The notes: generated from the sequence alone by a model not told the origin. A stretch of DNA of 64,000 bases from Moringa oleifera (GCA_021397835.1 JAJFZO010000344.1:3906001-3970000); one strand, 5' to 3'; positions 50,197 to 63,714 are shown, numbered from the stretch's first letter. Numbers and translations are program-made.

Positions 50197-53100
50197 TTAA
50201 TACCTTACAAATTGGCGCTTCGCATCCTCACCAGCCTGCCTCCCATAAGGGCTGCTATCACTGAATCCATTTCTACTTCCTTCAACTTTTCGAGATTTCT
50301 TTCTAAACTTGGAGGCACTGCTGTCTATGGTCAGATTCACTTTCGGAGGACAAGAAAAGCAGAAGGAAGCAGCAACCGCCTGTTCATATCCAACAAATAC
50401 CGCTATCATTACCATAGCACACTAGAAAATTCAAATGAGTCTTAACAACTTGACAGATACTGACACAGCCGAACGAATCAGGTCAATATCTGTTAATGTG
50501 ATATGAATTCCAAAAACTTCCAATTTACTACCTTAAAACTTTTGACCAGAAAATATTATGGCTATCAATCTGTTGTCTAGGTCAGTCATAGCAGATTATT
50601 TCAAACTACATCACCATGAACCACGAATCCAGACCCCAACAAACTGAGAAACCTGAAGTATACTAAGATAGTTGCAGTTTAAGAGGGGACAAGAAAACTG
50701 TACCTGGAGATCTAGGCGGTGAACATTAAAAATGTCTTTCATAGAATGTGAATTGTAAGCCAATATGTAGGATCTATATGCATCTTTAGCTGACTTATTC
50801 AAATAATAGTTGTTTGCTACGAGCTTCTCCTGTAGGAAATGAAGCAAATCCAACATAACTTTCTGCCTCAATTAGTTTTTGTAGAAGAGATAGAACCAAT
50901 GAGGAAGCAGAAGATTACCAGATGAGACTGCACATTTGCCAGCTTCTTCTGATCAAATTCATACTCTTTGACAGGGACTTTTGCTGCCTAAAAGTAAACA
51001 TAAAACATGGAGTTAGAACATAAAATAAGAATTTAAAATAGCTTCCTCACCAACTTATTGTGCAACAAACCACTAGTATGCGGTTATATTACAAAATGCA
51101 TCCTTTACACATAACCCGCCAACTTGGTATCCTCATTGTTTTCCACCCTAATTTCAACAGCAACTCTGAATTCATAACATCCTCTTTAACCAGTTGCATA
51201 CCAATTCAAAGCCCACAAGTTTGTGTCATATAACAAAAATCATTTTTGTATAAAGACCACATCATTGTGGCTTTCTTAACGTATTCTTTCTCATTCGTCT
51301 GCCCTAATTTTAACCACTCTGAATCCAGTTGAAGTTTTCAATAAAATATGTAACAAGATGGATGAATTCAAATTTCACTAATTTACCAAAAATATCTTCA
51401 GCAATTCAAACAGAACACTTGATTCTCCAAAAAAGCAAAGGTTATAATAGTGTTGATTGTATTTAAGACAGGGAATGCTTCATATATCTGGGTCATCAGA
51501 CCTTAAGGTAGCGAAGGAACTGCAACTCCTCCGGGATCAGGAAAAGTAGAGCATTTCCTTTTGCCCCTTCTCCACGAGCTGTTCGACCAACCCTATGAAT
51601 ATATTCCTGAAAGCCGTAGCATCAAGTACATGATTCAACATGGCTGAACAATAAGCAAGATAAAATGAATGATTAAATATTAGAAAGGCCAAGTCAAACC
51701 TTGGGTTCATCAGGTGGATCATATTGCACAATCCAGTCCTAAAAACAGAAAAAAGGAACTAGAAATAAGCTGACAAGTCAACAGTACATCTAATGAATTC
51801 CACTTAACAGGAAAGATGATTAATAAGTTAACAGTTCTCAGCTTTCAAAATTTCTTGGAGTCGTGTGACTCAAAGACACTTATCTATGCAACTTTCTAAA
51901 AGATTAAAGCCAGAGCATCTTTAGTAATACCCTTTTGCATGCACCTTTCAGTTTAAATGGTAGAATCTTCACACTTTAATGAGCAGAATTTCACATTTAG
52001 TTAAAGATAAGTGTTAATGCACTTGACTAAGCTGAGTTCTTTGAATATATATTACGGAGATCAATTATATATACAGGATAACAAACATTTTACAATGTCA
52101 AAAAATTATTATACAAAACTGTTGACAATGTTTTTTCTCAAGCAGAAACAGAGAGAAGAGGGAATTAAATAACCATTTGCAAAAATCTTTGCGAGAAAGA
52201 AAAAACACCACACAAATATAAAACCAAAGGCCACTAGTAAAGGAAAGAAACATACAACAGAGGGAATATCAAGTCCACGAGCAGCAACGTCGGTACACAA
52301 CAAGATGCCCTTCTCTGCTTTGCAGAAATCAAAGAACGTGGAGGTTCGTTTCTGCTGCTTTTGCTTTCCATGAATATCCAAGCACTCCACCTTAACGTAT
52401 CTAAAAAGCTCTGCATGGAATTTGACCGAGTTACATGACGAGAAGAAGACCATCACTTTCTTTGACTGATTCCTCTTCAAGAAAGAATATAATAGGATAA
52501 ATCTCTTGGCACTCGGAATTATGCAGTATCCTTGCTGCAGCCCTTCATTGGTAACCTACAATGCTCACGTTTTGTTAAACAAAAATTTATCCATTTTCAC
52601 ATATAACATGTACAAGTAAAATTCCCAATATCTACCTACCTTGCGTCTGCCATCATCCACATCAATATAAATAGGAGTTGTCTGAAATGATAAGCGGGCA
52701 AGATCCTCAACCTGAAGATTTAACCAGAAGAGCAATCATATTCTGAATCAAAATCAAGACAATAAACTTAATTTGACACCAAATGGAAATTTGCAAACAT
52801 CAAATTCCATGATCACTTTTGAAAAAGTAAAAATAATAACTGCATTTAAAATAAAGCTTGAAATTGACCCATCGCCAAAACTTGAAACGTCATAAACAAA
52901 ATTTTTAACTATTAGATTGACTGAAGACAAACCTTCTTCGTTTGAGTAGCTGAAAATAATGCAGTTTGTCTGTTCTGCAGCACATTTATTAGAACAGTAT
53001 CAGCTCAAACACCCTAGAATTAGAGCTATATCAGAAGAAGAAAAATTAGATGGATATAGGCACACAGCTAAAGTAAGAAATGCTTTTTTTCTCTCATGTA

Positions 53101-55806
53101 ATCTCTTACTTCTTTTCAGGGCTCCATGTCTTCTGACTGTAATTTTCAATAAAAATTCTTTTACCCGAATAATACAATTTTTTAAAGGAAGAAAGCTACT
53201 ACTCAAACACAAAAACTAGTACTCTTGCTTATCAGTCATTGAGTTTTTTAAACATAAAGGTTCAGAAGACTTCACACAAATTTTGCATCCAGATTATAAT
53301 ACCGCTTACTCCCTTTAAAAAAACAATTTACAACTACCAGAAAACTTACCTTTGGTAGAAGCTTGATAATTTGTTTCATTTCCTCCTCAAAATTAGCTTC
53401 CAATATCCTATCAGCTTCATCAATCATGAGGCACTGCCATTTCATGGAATTTATGAATATATAGCTCTCTTTCATATGTACATATAATAAGCAAATAAAT
53501 AATGACTATATTTTTCCTGGGGAAATGGATTTCAAGATGTATGTATGAAACGATTTCAAATCAAGAGCAAGTTTGGCTAGCTAGAATAATTAAAACATAG
53601 TAACTACCTTAATTTCTGATGCTTCCAATCAAGCAAATATATCTAGTGGACCACCCATTGTTAAATCACACTTTTTTTAATGACTTCACGAGGTTACTTA
53701 GTGTAAGAGTTAGAGAATTGCAGAAAATGCAAAATTTAAAGCATGCAACTCTCGAGCAGAGGCAAATTTCTTTCCGCTTCTAATTCTGTCCAGCATGAGA
53801 TGTGAACCTAAAATCTATACCTTCACCACTCCTGCCACTACAATTTGAGCTCAAGCCTAATGACAATGTCATAATCAATGAAATACCAAATTAAACTGGC
53901 TTTGATCACTCAGCCATAGCCCCAAAAGAATGCAACCTTCTGACAATCACTAGTCTCAAGGTACACAGTTCTTCAAACACTTAGCCAATTCTCCTTGCGA
54001 ATTACTGATCCTAAATATGGTTTTTAATAAGTATTTTGAGTAGGAATAGGTTAAAGGAGCAAGAACTCATTAAAAAAATCCAAATTAAAAGAAATTGATA
54101 GCAACCGAGGAAAATATGTCCTCAAGCACAGCATCAGCCATGAAAAGAAATTTCAAAACATAAGTAAACCATATTTACAGTCAGAAAGTCCAGGTAGGGA
54201 TTCAATATATTTATTACCTTCAAGTTTTTATATATGAATCCCTTGGTATTTTGAAGATGGTCAAGAAGTCGACCAGGGGTTGCTACTAATAAGTTTACGC
54301 CTTTCACAATACGTTCTGCCTCTCCTCTTCTGGCTGAACCACCAATAACCAAGCCAAGAGTCTGTGAGTGGTATTTGAGAAGGTCCTTCGCCACCACATG
54401 AGTCTAAAATTTTACATGAAGCATTAACAGCTGAATTTTGAAGATTGATGTATCAAATGGAACACAACAACCAAAAAAAAAAAATGTAGCTTATCACAAC
54501 TACATACACTAAGCCAAGTATATTTCAGCTTTCGCATATATCTCAACATGGTAAAGCGAAATCATATGCAAGGATTTTAGAGAAGAAAGTTTTAATTAGA
54601 AGTCAATATTCTCAGCAGTTACATACATATCCTATTGCATACGTTATCATTGCATTCTCACAACTTTGACAAATCAATGGATAGAAACAACGAACTACAC
54701 ATGCAGCACTATTGTTACCAGAATCAGCAGCGAAAACGAGAAAAAGATACTCACTTGAATAGCAAGTTCTCTTGTAGGGCAAATGACAATAACACCCGTT
54801 CCATTACGAGGAGCAAAACGGACATTATATAACAATTCCACAGCTGGTATAAGAAAAGCAAGGGTTTTCCCAGAACCTGTCCTTGCAGCTCCAAGAACAT
54901 CTTTGCCAACCATAAGTGGTGGAATTGCTCTAGCTTGGATCTGCATTCGGAATAACAAGCATAAATACAAAGTTCTAATAAGCTACCTCCAATGAAACTA
55001 ATGAAAATTTGAAATGAAGATCAGAACATCATGCGCCTAGAGAAGGAATTTATACTGTCTTGCTCTATACAGCTTGGACTCTTTTCTTCAAAATTTTGGT
55101 TACAAAAGACCCCACCTCAAGAAAAGACTAACACAAAGCAAAAGTTTAATAAAATATGGGAAGTATCTGTGAATCTTCACTACTCAAGAACAATGGATAA
55201 ACTGATTCTTCTTTCTTCTAATCATATGTGCTCTAGAAGTTTTAACTGGTGGCTTAGTTCCAGTATGGCTTTCAGTAAGCAATACAATCAAATCAGAATC
55301 ATGATAAGCAAAACAATTGAAGGCTTAGCTTTTCAACATATAACAAAGTAAAAGAGGAGAGACAGAAACTGTACCTGTGTCATGTGCTCAAAGCCCATCT
55401 CCTTAATAGCCTTAAAAGTATCCTCAGATAATCCTAGCGACTCAAATGACTCAGTACTCATAATCCCGCTCCCACTCTTCACTACCTCCTTTTCCTCCCC
55501 TTCCTTCTCTTCCTCTACCTCTTTCTCTTCTATCTCTCCCTCTTCCTCAGCACATTCTCTCTCCTCGCATGTCACTATCTTATTTTTCTTCTTCTTCTTC
55601 TCTTTAGCCTTCTCAAGTTCTCGCTCTCCTTCAGTTTCCTCATGTTCAGCTTCATCATCCTCTTCTATGTTGCTGTCATTAGTGTTCTGCTGCTCCAATT
55701 CTTCTTCAGTGTTCCTGTTCTCCAATTTGTTTCCTCTACGCTTTCGCTTTCTCTTCTTCTTGCTTTCTTCTGATGAAGAATGAATCTTGTTCTCTAGCTG
55801 TCCCAT
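50197..55806 (-). CDS. RH51: DEAD-box ATP-dependent RNA helicase, RH51/Has1 (DDX18) type
   Basis: Twelve coding exons, minus strand: 55375-55806, 54755-54940, 54218-54403, 53350-53433, 52933-52974, 52640-52711, 52256-52555, 51700-51738, 51502-51606, 50919-50987, 50704-50829, 50197-50379. All introns are phase 0 and sum to 607 residues. Residues 1-110 are Lys/Glu-rich with Lys-Lys-Lys-Arg-Lys-Arg-Lys-Arg-Arg near residue 17, a likely nucleolar signal. The Q motif ([19 protein letters not shown]) precedes exon 2's ARTGSGKT (163-170), [23 protein letters not shown] (273-276), SAT (304-306), [11 protein letters not shown] and HRVGRTAR (451-458). The C-terminus ends ...[13 protein letters not shown]. 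Has1/DDX18 unwinds RNA in 60S/40S ribosome assembly in the nucleolus. All helicase motifs are intact. Confidence 0.95.
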
Positions 55807-55846
55807 GGATGCTTGCTTACTCTGTGTTCCTATGCTAAATCCTAAC

Positions 55847-56316
55847 TGCTCAAAACAGAATCAAGTGAGATCAGCAGCGGTCATCAATTCACTCTCATAA
55901 CCAATAACAACCATTTTCTCTATCACATACATTCATATCAAATCGTCCAATGCGGATATGTGTCTGCACAATTTTATTGCAGGCATCTCATATATAGCAA
56001 ACTAATTGTCAGAAACAGATAACTGCTGTCAACTAACGACCAAGTTGCAAAAACTAAGTTGTGATCAGCTTAAACTTACAACAAGAAGTTGTGGAAACAC
56101 ATAAAAATTGCTTCAAGCAATATGTGCATCACACAACTATCGTGACACAAGCAACCACGTCAAATGCCTCCATGGCAGCATACCTATGGCAGTCAAACCC
56201 CACAGTGGTTGCCGTCTAAAGCACAGAATAAATGTGAAAACTTGGGTTTCTTTGGGAAATTATCCCAGTCAACAACCAAAATTAAGTACGAGAGAGAAAG
56301 AGAGTAACACAGTTAC
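55847..56316 (-). other. Probable 5' UTR intron of RH51
   Basis: Upstream of the RH51 ATG the minus strand has a good acceptor (TTCTGTTTTGAGCAG, exon from 55846) and, farther up, a donor CCGTGGCTAG followed by GTAACTGTG (exon end 56317). The upstream exon (about 56317-56410) is GC-rich, like a 5' leader. Leader introns are common in plant helicase genes; cDNA would be decisive. Confidence 0.45.
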
Positions 56317-56410
56317 CTAGCCACGGACGTTGCCGAAGCCGACGACGACAGAGTTGAGATTAGCGCAGGCCCGTGGAGGCAGTCAGAGATTGGCAAGGCT
56401 TTCCTCTGAC

Positions 56411-56640
56411 CTGCGGACTTATGCTATAGGTTTTATGATTGTTGAGACAACAGTTCTAGTCCTTCTAGGGTTGTGTTAAACCCTACAATCTGAGTCTCAG
56501 TGACTCAGTCGACGACCTTCTCCTGAAGGGACAAGGAGACTGGTTTCGGCCCATTTGATCTCGATCCAGTTTCTGTGCACTGTGATTCTTGTGAAATGTG
56601 GGCTGACCTTTTCAAAGTTTCGGCCCATTGGTTAATGAAA
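56411..56640 (-). promoter_or_regulatory. RH51 promoter with telo-boxes and site II elements
   Basis: Two telo-box motifs lie in opposite orientation: CTAGGGTT (56465-56472) and AAACCCTA (56478-56485). Farther up (minus-strand sense) are GGCCCA (56548-56553), TGGGCT on the plus strand (56599-56604) and GGCCCA (56622-56627), all matching the TGGGCC/T site II element. This pair of motif types is the known signature of plant ribosomal-protein and ribosome-biogenesis genes. Confidence 0.6.
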
Positions 56641-56729
56641 TTTTGAGTGGCCATAGAAACACATGTGGCCACGTGCTTAGTTTTTTTTATATATCTTATT
56701 AATCATACATGGTATATCTGAATTTTAAA

Positions 56730-57110
56730 TTAAATTTTATCTAAAAGTTACATAAATTTTGGATATTTATTTTATTTATTAAATAAATTTTAATATTTTA
56801 AAAAGTAAAAAATAATTTGAGTTAAATTGAACCTAAATCACCTTTTAAATTTAAATAAAATTTCATTTATGATTTATATTTTTTGAACTTCTTAAATTTT
56901 TGAAAGTCTAAATTTCAAAATATTTATTTTAAGTGCTCAAAAAATTTAAAATTTTTTGTGATACTTTAAATATTTTTTTACAACTACAAAAAAATTTAAA
57001 TCAAATTTCATTGTATAAATTTCTAATTTGAATATCTCTATTTTTTCTATTTTTGATTATATTTAATTTAATTTAAAATAGTACATCAAAATTTGATTTA
57101 TTATTTAAAA
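56730..57110. mobile_element. AT-rich dispersed repeat, family B copy 4
   Basis: Shares AAGTGCTCAAAAAATTTAAA, a TTAAATCAAATTTCATTGTA block and TTTGAATATCTCTATTTTTT with the other family B copies, in the same order and orientation. Confidence 0.45.
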
Positions 57111-58474
57111 TTTATTTAATAATATGAGATAAATATGAAAATTTTACAAAACTTTTACTTTTAAATTTTTAAAAATTTTTGAATTATTTTTAAATCTCTT
57201 ACTCAAAAAACATATAACAAACAGATATATCAATTTTACATTAAACTTATCATTATCAAAATTTTGAAGATAATATATCATTCGAATTATATATTTTATT
57301 AAATATATTAACAAATTCATTCTCATAATACAAATAATATTTGAAAATAAATGATATATATTATTGATGCATCCTAAATAGGAAAAATAAGAAAGCACAA
57401 CAAATAAATTAACATGAAATATATCTTATCCTGTGCACTAAATTTCCCTAATCCTCAAGGTAGATAGAGAGGAAAGCATTGAATTTCTTTGCTGTAACTT
57501 TCACACATTATATAAAAATAAAGTTGGGTAAGCGAAAAAGATATTTTATATTATATCCATAATACTTATTCATAAAAAGGTAGCATATCTTACTTGAAAA
57601 ATAATTACTTTATCAATAAAACTAATTAATCATATTTAAAAATTTTAAATAAAATAAAATGAAGCATATCATCCATAACAATATACATATCGAAGTAATT
57701 AAATATGAACAATTCGTCTAATTAAGGTTTGATCATATCAAATACCCGCATAAACTTGATTCGTTATCATCCCTAAATAATACCATAAAATATTATTAAG
57801 ATATTATAGTTCATGATTACACAAGCATCAAGAGAAACTAAGAACTTAGTACATGCATTTAAATTTAAAAATAAAATACTAGATTAAATTCTGGTGCCAC
57901 AAGACAACACATTAAACAATACTAATACCAAATCTTCTATTATTATAGTTATTATTTTTCTCTTTTTGGTCTCAAAGTAGCAATGGTACTAAACTAAGAT
58001 TGTGGGTTCTATCGAACTAAGTCCCTCATGATGAGACGATAAATTATACACAAAGAAGCCCAAAAAGAACAAGATCTATGGTGAGGTTCATGAATTCTCC
58101 TAATTTGGTGTATTTAACCTTCCTTGAAAGAAATTTTATATACATTATTCCTAAGCTTTAATTATGACACTTGTAGATAATAAGAATGTGCTCAAGTTGC
58201 AATTGTGCATTCATGAATCAATCCTAATTTACCATGAAACTGGCTTTGATTTGTTTTTATCAAAATTATTTTAAAAAATTGTGTTAATCTAGGTTAATGT
58301 CCAATAAATTGGGTAATTAATTTGGGCCTACCTAAGTGATTAAGGCTTGGGGCAATTGAACTTTGAGTACATTAAAAAAAAAAAATCTGTGTTTTGAATG
58401 CAAGATTCAATGTAATTTCAATTAAAAATTTTAATATATAACTGATCAATTGATATAATAAAATTAAAGATAAA

Positions 58475-59000
58475 TATTAAGAAAATCATAAACTTAAATT
58501 AAATTTTAAATTCAAACTTCATTGTTTCAGTTTTTTTTAATTGTGCATTTAAAGTGTTAATTTGATTCAATTTAAACTTTAGTTAAAACTACTATACAAA
58601 ATTAATGATATTTTTTCATTACAAAAGTATTTTAAAAATAATTCAAATAAATTTTACACTTTATTTTAAATTCATTTATCAAATATAAAAAATTTCAATT
58701 TACTAGTTATTTTTATAAAATTTTTAATTTCTTTAACAATATGAAATTAATAAAAAATATTTTTCATACTTTAAAAATTTTAAAATTTTTTGAAATTATA
58801 TCTTTTTCATATTTATATAAAATTTAAGTTAATTTTGTTATATAAAATTTTTAATTTGAATATGTCTAATTTTTTATTTTTTTAATAAATATTAAATTGA
58901 TTTAAATTAAAATTTTAAAAATATAATTAAAAAATTAAAACAATGAAATTTCAAATAAAAAAGCACAAAATTCAAGATTTATTTTGATTATTTATTTAAA
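58475..59000. mobile_element. AT-rich dispersed repeat, family B copy 5
   Basis: Near-complete counterpart of 40130-40640: CTTCATTGTTTCAGTTTTTT near the start, AATAAATTTTACACTTTATT, CAATATGAAATTAATAAAAA, and AAAAAAGCACAAAATTCAAG near the end, in the same order. Confidence 0.5.
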
Positions 59001-59520
59001 AATTAAATATTGATACCTAATAAAAAATTAAATAAAAAGTTTGAAATTATCAGGATCAATATAGAGAAATAAGTGTGTAAAAAATATAAAATAGGATTAA
59101 AAAAAGGACATAAAACTCAGAAATCCATAGTAGCCTAACTGTTGTTCTTCTTCTGAGAGAGAAAAGTGAAGAAGACATTTTTATTGCTTTTATGTGGAAA
59201 AGAAAGTTTGTCATCATTGATCCTCATGACCCAAACTCATATTTTAAGAAAACAAGCTACCATCAACACCATCCATTTAGTTGACCAATTACAGATCATG
59301 TACTTATGACCGCTCGATCGGTGGACTATAATCAGCTGTTTTGTCATAATTCGGAGACTTCTCGTCGATTGTGCGGAATGGTTGATAATATGAGGTTCAT
59401 GGATATGCTGTAGGTGGGAAGCACTGTATAAAGTCACTCTCCCTTTGTTTACTTAAAAAGATTTCATCTTTAATTATTGATTTAATAAAAAGCTCAGGGT
59501 TTCCTGGAAGTGGGGCCCAC

Positions 59521-60035
59521 AGACCTAATATCTAACCGTTTGCCTCTGACAATCTTGTGACCGTTACAAACCCTAAATTCAAAAATTTTTCATTTGAGGA
59601 AGAATTGTCCTGTCAGCCATTCACTTATTGCTACTTCCACTCCTGTTGGAATTCCAAATTTTATTGCTTTACTGGGCTAGACGTGGATTGGAAGAAGCAA
59701 AAAGCGGGGATCCAGTAGAACTTTCATTTCAAAAATGATCCCACCGCTTCACCGCCAACCGTCCATCTAACTGGAATCAACGGCTAAGCTTCTCCCAAGT
59801 TGACTGTCAAATCAAACAATCTTGTTCTTTCCTTCTTCTTTCTTTTCTCTGTTCAGCTTCTCTACGCACAATTCCGGAACAGGGTTTCTTGAGCTGATTT
59901 TCTCGCAAATTTCTTGGTTTTTTTTTTCCTGGAAAGAAGTCCAGTTTCCTGGCAGCTTGGGCATTTTCTACAGCTGAGTCTGAGAAAATTCATCTGGGCA
60001 TGTTTGGATGGTGAGAAAATTATAAAAAAAACATA
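59521..60035 (+). promoter_or_regulatory. Kinesin promoter and leader with three MSA-like elements
   Basis: Three sites contain the MYB3R core AACGG in an MSA-like context: TAACCGTTTGC (59533-59543, minus strand), TGACCGTTACA (59558-59568, minus, 10 of 11 matches to YCYAACGGYYA) and ATCAACGGCTA (59776-59786, plus). A telo-box AAACCCTAAA lies at 59568-59577. The leader downstream is CT-rich (59823-59855). MSA elements drive G2/M expression, fitting a kinesin. Confidence 0.5.
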
Positions 60036-63000
60036 ATGCCTGTGTCAACTCGGTCTCAGATCCTTAACCAAGAGCCAGACCCGGATCAGGGAACCAGACA
60101 CAGACCAAATCAAGAGGGAACCCGTGTGAATCTTGCACTGAGAAATCCGCACCATGGCTTGAAAGAGAAAATGAAAGCCTTGACACTCTTGTACGAGCAG
60201 CAGAAGAAAGCCTCGTTAGCCCTCAGAAACCAGTCGCCGAAACCGGAGGAGAAGAGATTTGTAACTCACCCGAGCGTCGAGCTCCTAAGTTCTTGCAAGA
60301 AAGAAGAGAAAAGAGTGGAGAAAGAAGCAAAAGATTCGAAACTGCAGAATGTCATGAGAGAGAACACCATCCCCACAGTGCCGATGCCTAACTCGACAAT
60401 CACAAGAACTTTTGTTTTGCCTCAACCGCCCACCGATGACGCTAAGGAGAATATGGTTCTTGGTCCTGACCGAATTGTGGGGCTCCCTTCATGCGCAAGA
60501 AAAGCGGACACCTCTACTACTGTAGCAAGGAAGCTCTCAATGGGGAGTTCGGTGCAGCAAATTGAGCCGAGAGGGATTAACGGGACTAAACTTGTGCAGG
60601 AATCGGAGAAAGTAGAGGCTGCTACAGAGAAACTTGGCATGGGTAATAGCAGGATTCTTGTGTTTGTGAGGCTCAGGCCGATGGCCAGGAAGGAGAAAGA
60701 AGCTGGTTCCCGGTGTTGTGTGAGGATTGTGAACAGAAGAGATGTTTACTTGACCGAGTTTGCAAACGAGAACGATTATCTCAGGCTAAAGAGGCTTCGC
60801 GGGCGCCATTTCACTTTCGATGCTTCATTCCCTGATTCCTCTTCTCAGCATGAAGTTTATTCCACGACGTAAGTGTATAAATATTGATCTTATGTTTTAC
60901 CCAAAAAAAAAAAAATCAGATCTTGCTATACAAAAGCTTCTGCAGATGATGGAAAATTAACTTTTTAGATGCATTTGAGCTATCTATTTACAGTAATATC
61001 TATGTACTTGCATCAGTTAAGTACTTCTGCACCCCATTCTCTTGCTTACTAATTCTGCGGCCATCTGTTTGTAAGCTAAATGAACTTGTGAGGCGCACTT
61101 GAATCCTTCAATGACTAGATATTGCCACAAAACCTGGTATTTTGTGTCTGAAATTTGTATTGCTGCTAAAATCTGGCTCTCACAAGTCTGAAACTTGATT
61201 TCTGAGCAATGTCTTGAGGTTCTCCCCCTCGTTTGCTGTTCTCTTTGTGGGTTCCATTTTTACCTGTTGTGCAGTCTCATTTGCACTGCTGCAGAGAATG
61301 TAAAGCCTAAGAAAAAAATGGTTTCTGTGGCTCTTCTTTTCTTGTCATGAGATGACAAAAGGTTGCAGAAGTATCACATTTTGCTGTTAAAAGAAATTGC
61401 TCTTAATCTGAAACTTCAATAGGAATAACTTGTTGAAATTGCCATTGTCAGCAGACCATTTCTGTTTCTTATAAGCATTTGACAGCCCTTCCTGTTAACT
61501 ATTACATAGAAGTTATACCAGGAATTTACATTTTGAATTTTTCAGAACAGCTGAGCTTGTGGAAGCAGTTCTACAAGGGAGGAATGGCTCAGTGTTCTGC
61601 TATGGTGCTACAGGAGCTGGAAAAACATATACAATGCTGGGCACAGTGGAGAATCCAGGGGTAATGGTTTTGGCAATTAAGGATCTCTTTGCCAAGATAA
61701 GGCAGAGGAGCTGTGATGGAGACCATGTGGTTCATCTCTCTTACCTTGAGGTCTATAATGAAACTGTGAGGGATTTGCTCTCCCCTGGAAGACCTCTAGT
61801 CCTCAGAGAAGATAAACAGGTCTGTTCTCCAGTTCTCTTCAGGTTAAGCTGAATTCTGTATTAAGAATAACAAGGCTCCTGAATTATCACTTTTCTGCTG
61901 AAATATATTGTATGGTATCTGAGAAGAAACTGGTTTTAAATGTGTAACAGGGAATTGTGGCAGCAGGTCTAACCCAGTACAGAGCTTACTCCACAGATGA
62001 AGTATGTTCCTGGTTGAGCCTAATTTGCTTCTGTTGGCTGTTGATTCTTCTGGGAGAGAGAGAGAGAGAGATAACAGTCTCCTTTTTGTTTTTGGCAGGT
62101 AATGGCATTGCTCCAACGAGGAAACCAGAACCGAACTACTGAACCAACTCGTGCCAATGAGACCTCTTCCCGTTCCCATGCCATTCTGCAGGTAGCTGCT
62201 ATAGCTTTCATGGCCCGTCTGCTTTCGATTTCCTTGCATTTCTTTCTTCCTTACTTTGGATTTATGAAACTTTTATGTAGGTTCAGGTTGAATATCGGGT
62301 TAAAGATGCTTCCATGAATGTTATCAATAGAGTTGGAAAGCTCTCCCTCGTTGATCTTGCTGGCTCAGAAAGGGCACTTGCCACTGATCAAAGAACTGTT
62401 AGATCGCTGGAAGGTGCAAACATCAATCGTTCACTCCTTGCGTTGAGTAGCTGCATCAATGCCCTTGTTGAGGGTAAGAAACACATCCCTTACAGAAACT
62501 CAAAGCTCACCCAACTCCTCAAGGACTCTTTAGGAGGACATTGTAACACAGTGATGATTGCTAATATCAGTCCAAGCAATCTTTCATTTGGTGAAACTCA
62601 GAACACTCTTCATTGGGCTGATCGAGCCAAGGAGATCAGGACAAAGGTTGGTCCTCAAATCTTCGTTCTTTCACCTGTAAGAAATGTTTATGCTTCTTCA
62701 TGGCTGACTTACTGATTAGTATCGTTTCTGTCTTTTTTTACAGTTCCAAGCCTGTGATACAAATGAAGATGTTCTTCAAGTACCTGAATCTGGAACCGAC
62801 CAGGCCAAGCTAATACTTGAATTGCAGAAAGAGAATCGTGAATTGCGAGTTCAACTGGCACGTTTCCAGCAGAAACTAGTTGCTCTTCAAGCACAATCCC
62901 TAGCTGCAAATGGTTCACCAACGCCTTCTTCAGTTACATCGCTCGTGACTCCTCCATCTACGGCCCAACTAAATGAAAAAAGGAAACCCAGATCAACTTT

Positions 63001-63714
63001 CTTAGTTGGAGCCTGTTTCACACCAGAATCCAGGAAAAAGGGAGCAGATGAAGCAGCTAGAGAGCTTAAGTTGACTGTGAAGACATTAGAATCAGAAATT
63101 GAGAGAATGAAGAAAGATCACACCGCACAGCTAAAGCAGAAAGACGATCTTATTCGAGAACTTTCACGAAAGAGTGAAAAGCCACTTGGTAGAGTAGGAG
63201 TGGAAACATCAAAGAGGGTTGTCACGAGGGCCGGCTTGCGGCCGAAGGAGACGAACACGGGTGAGTTGAAGAGCCCAAGTCATCGTTTCCGGTCACCAGT
63301 TCCAACAGCTAAAAAAAGAAGCTTTTGGGACATAACTGCAGCCAATAGCCCATCAGTTGTTACATTGAATGGAAGAAAAACCAGAAGTCACCTCATTTCT
63401 GAAGCTCCTGCAGCACCCTCCATGCTCCTTCAGGTACATTGCTTTCCCATTTACTCATTCTCTCAATTTGCAAAGAAGTGTAGGCTTTTGGTAGGCCAGA
63501 GGCTCCTCTCATTAACATCTCTTTTCCCATTGGGAACTTCATAGGCCTCTTTCTCTGTCTCTTTAATTATCTGCGTATATCAGTTTCTTCTTTCTGGTAC
63601 TGATGCAGCTTGCATATCCATGTTTCTGGTTTGTGTTCATGTTCGGTCCACACGTTGCCAATTTACATAATTCAGCCAGGTTTTTCTCGACAAAGGCCTG
63701 ACCAGCTGAAGTAG
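60036..63714 (+). CDS. KIN-8A: Kinesin-like motor protein, KIN-8 family
   Basis: Seven coding exons: 60036-60868, 61546-61819, 61951-62001, 62099-62191, 62281-62646, 62744-63433 and 63676-63714; phases agree, 781 residues. A 205-residue N-terminal extension (MPVSTRSQILNQ..., LKEKMKALTLLYEQQKKAS) precedes the motor domain (about 206-540): RILVFVRLRPM, P-loop GATGAGKT (297-304), switch I NETSSRSHA (406-414), switch II LVDLAGSE (440-447) and PYRNSKLTQLLKDSLGGHC. The tail has coiled-coil candidates at about 555-600 and 640-690 and a basic Ser/Pro-rich end. Motor-proximal to the centre and ATP-hydrolysing motifs are intact, so it should be an active microtubule motor. KIN-8 (kinesin-8, Kip3-like) motors act on microtubule plus ends. 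The last exon is only 12 codons, chosen by phase, acceptor and a terminal stop. Confidence 0.93.
62055..62070. repeat. (GA)n microsatellite in a kinesin intron
   Basis: About eight GA dinucleotides in the short intron between exons 3 and 4 of the kinesin gene. Confidence 0.85.

Larger units (their letters stand above)
56641..59520. other. AT-rich intergenic DNA between RH51 and the kinesin
   Basis: Contains two family B repeats (listed separately) and a moderately complex patch at 57900-58280 with no coding sign. A tRNA-like pattern at about 58320-58415 is noted among the rejected items. The open frame at 59237-59437 is unconvincing. Confidence 0.5.

Noticed and set aside
55382..55783. 133-codon Ser/Phe-rich frame antisense to RH51 exon 1
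   Set aside because: A by-product of the Lys/Glu-rich coding strand; low-complexity.
58315..58415. tRNA-like A-box (CTAAGTGATTAAGGC) and weak B-box pattern
   Set aside because: The B box is poor, with an A-run between the boxes; not enough to call a SINE or tRNA.
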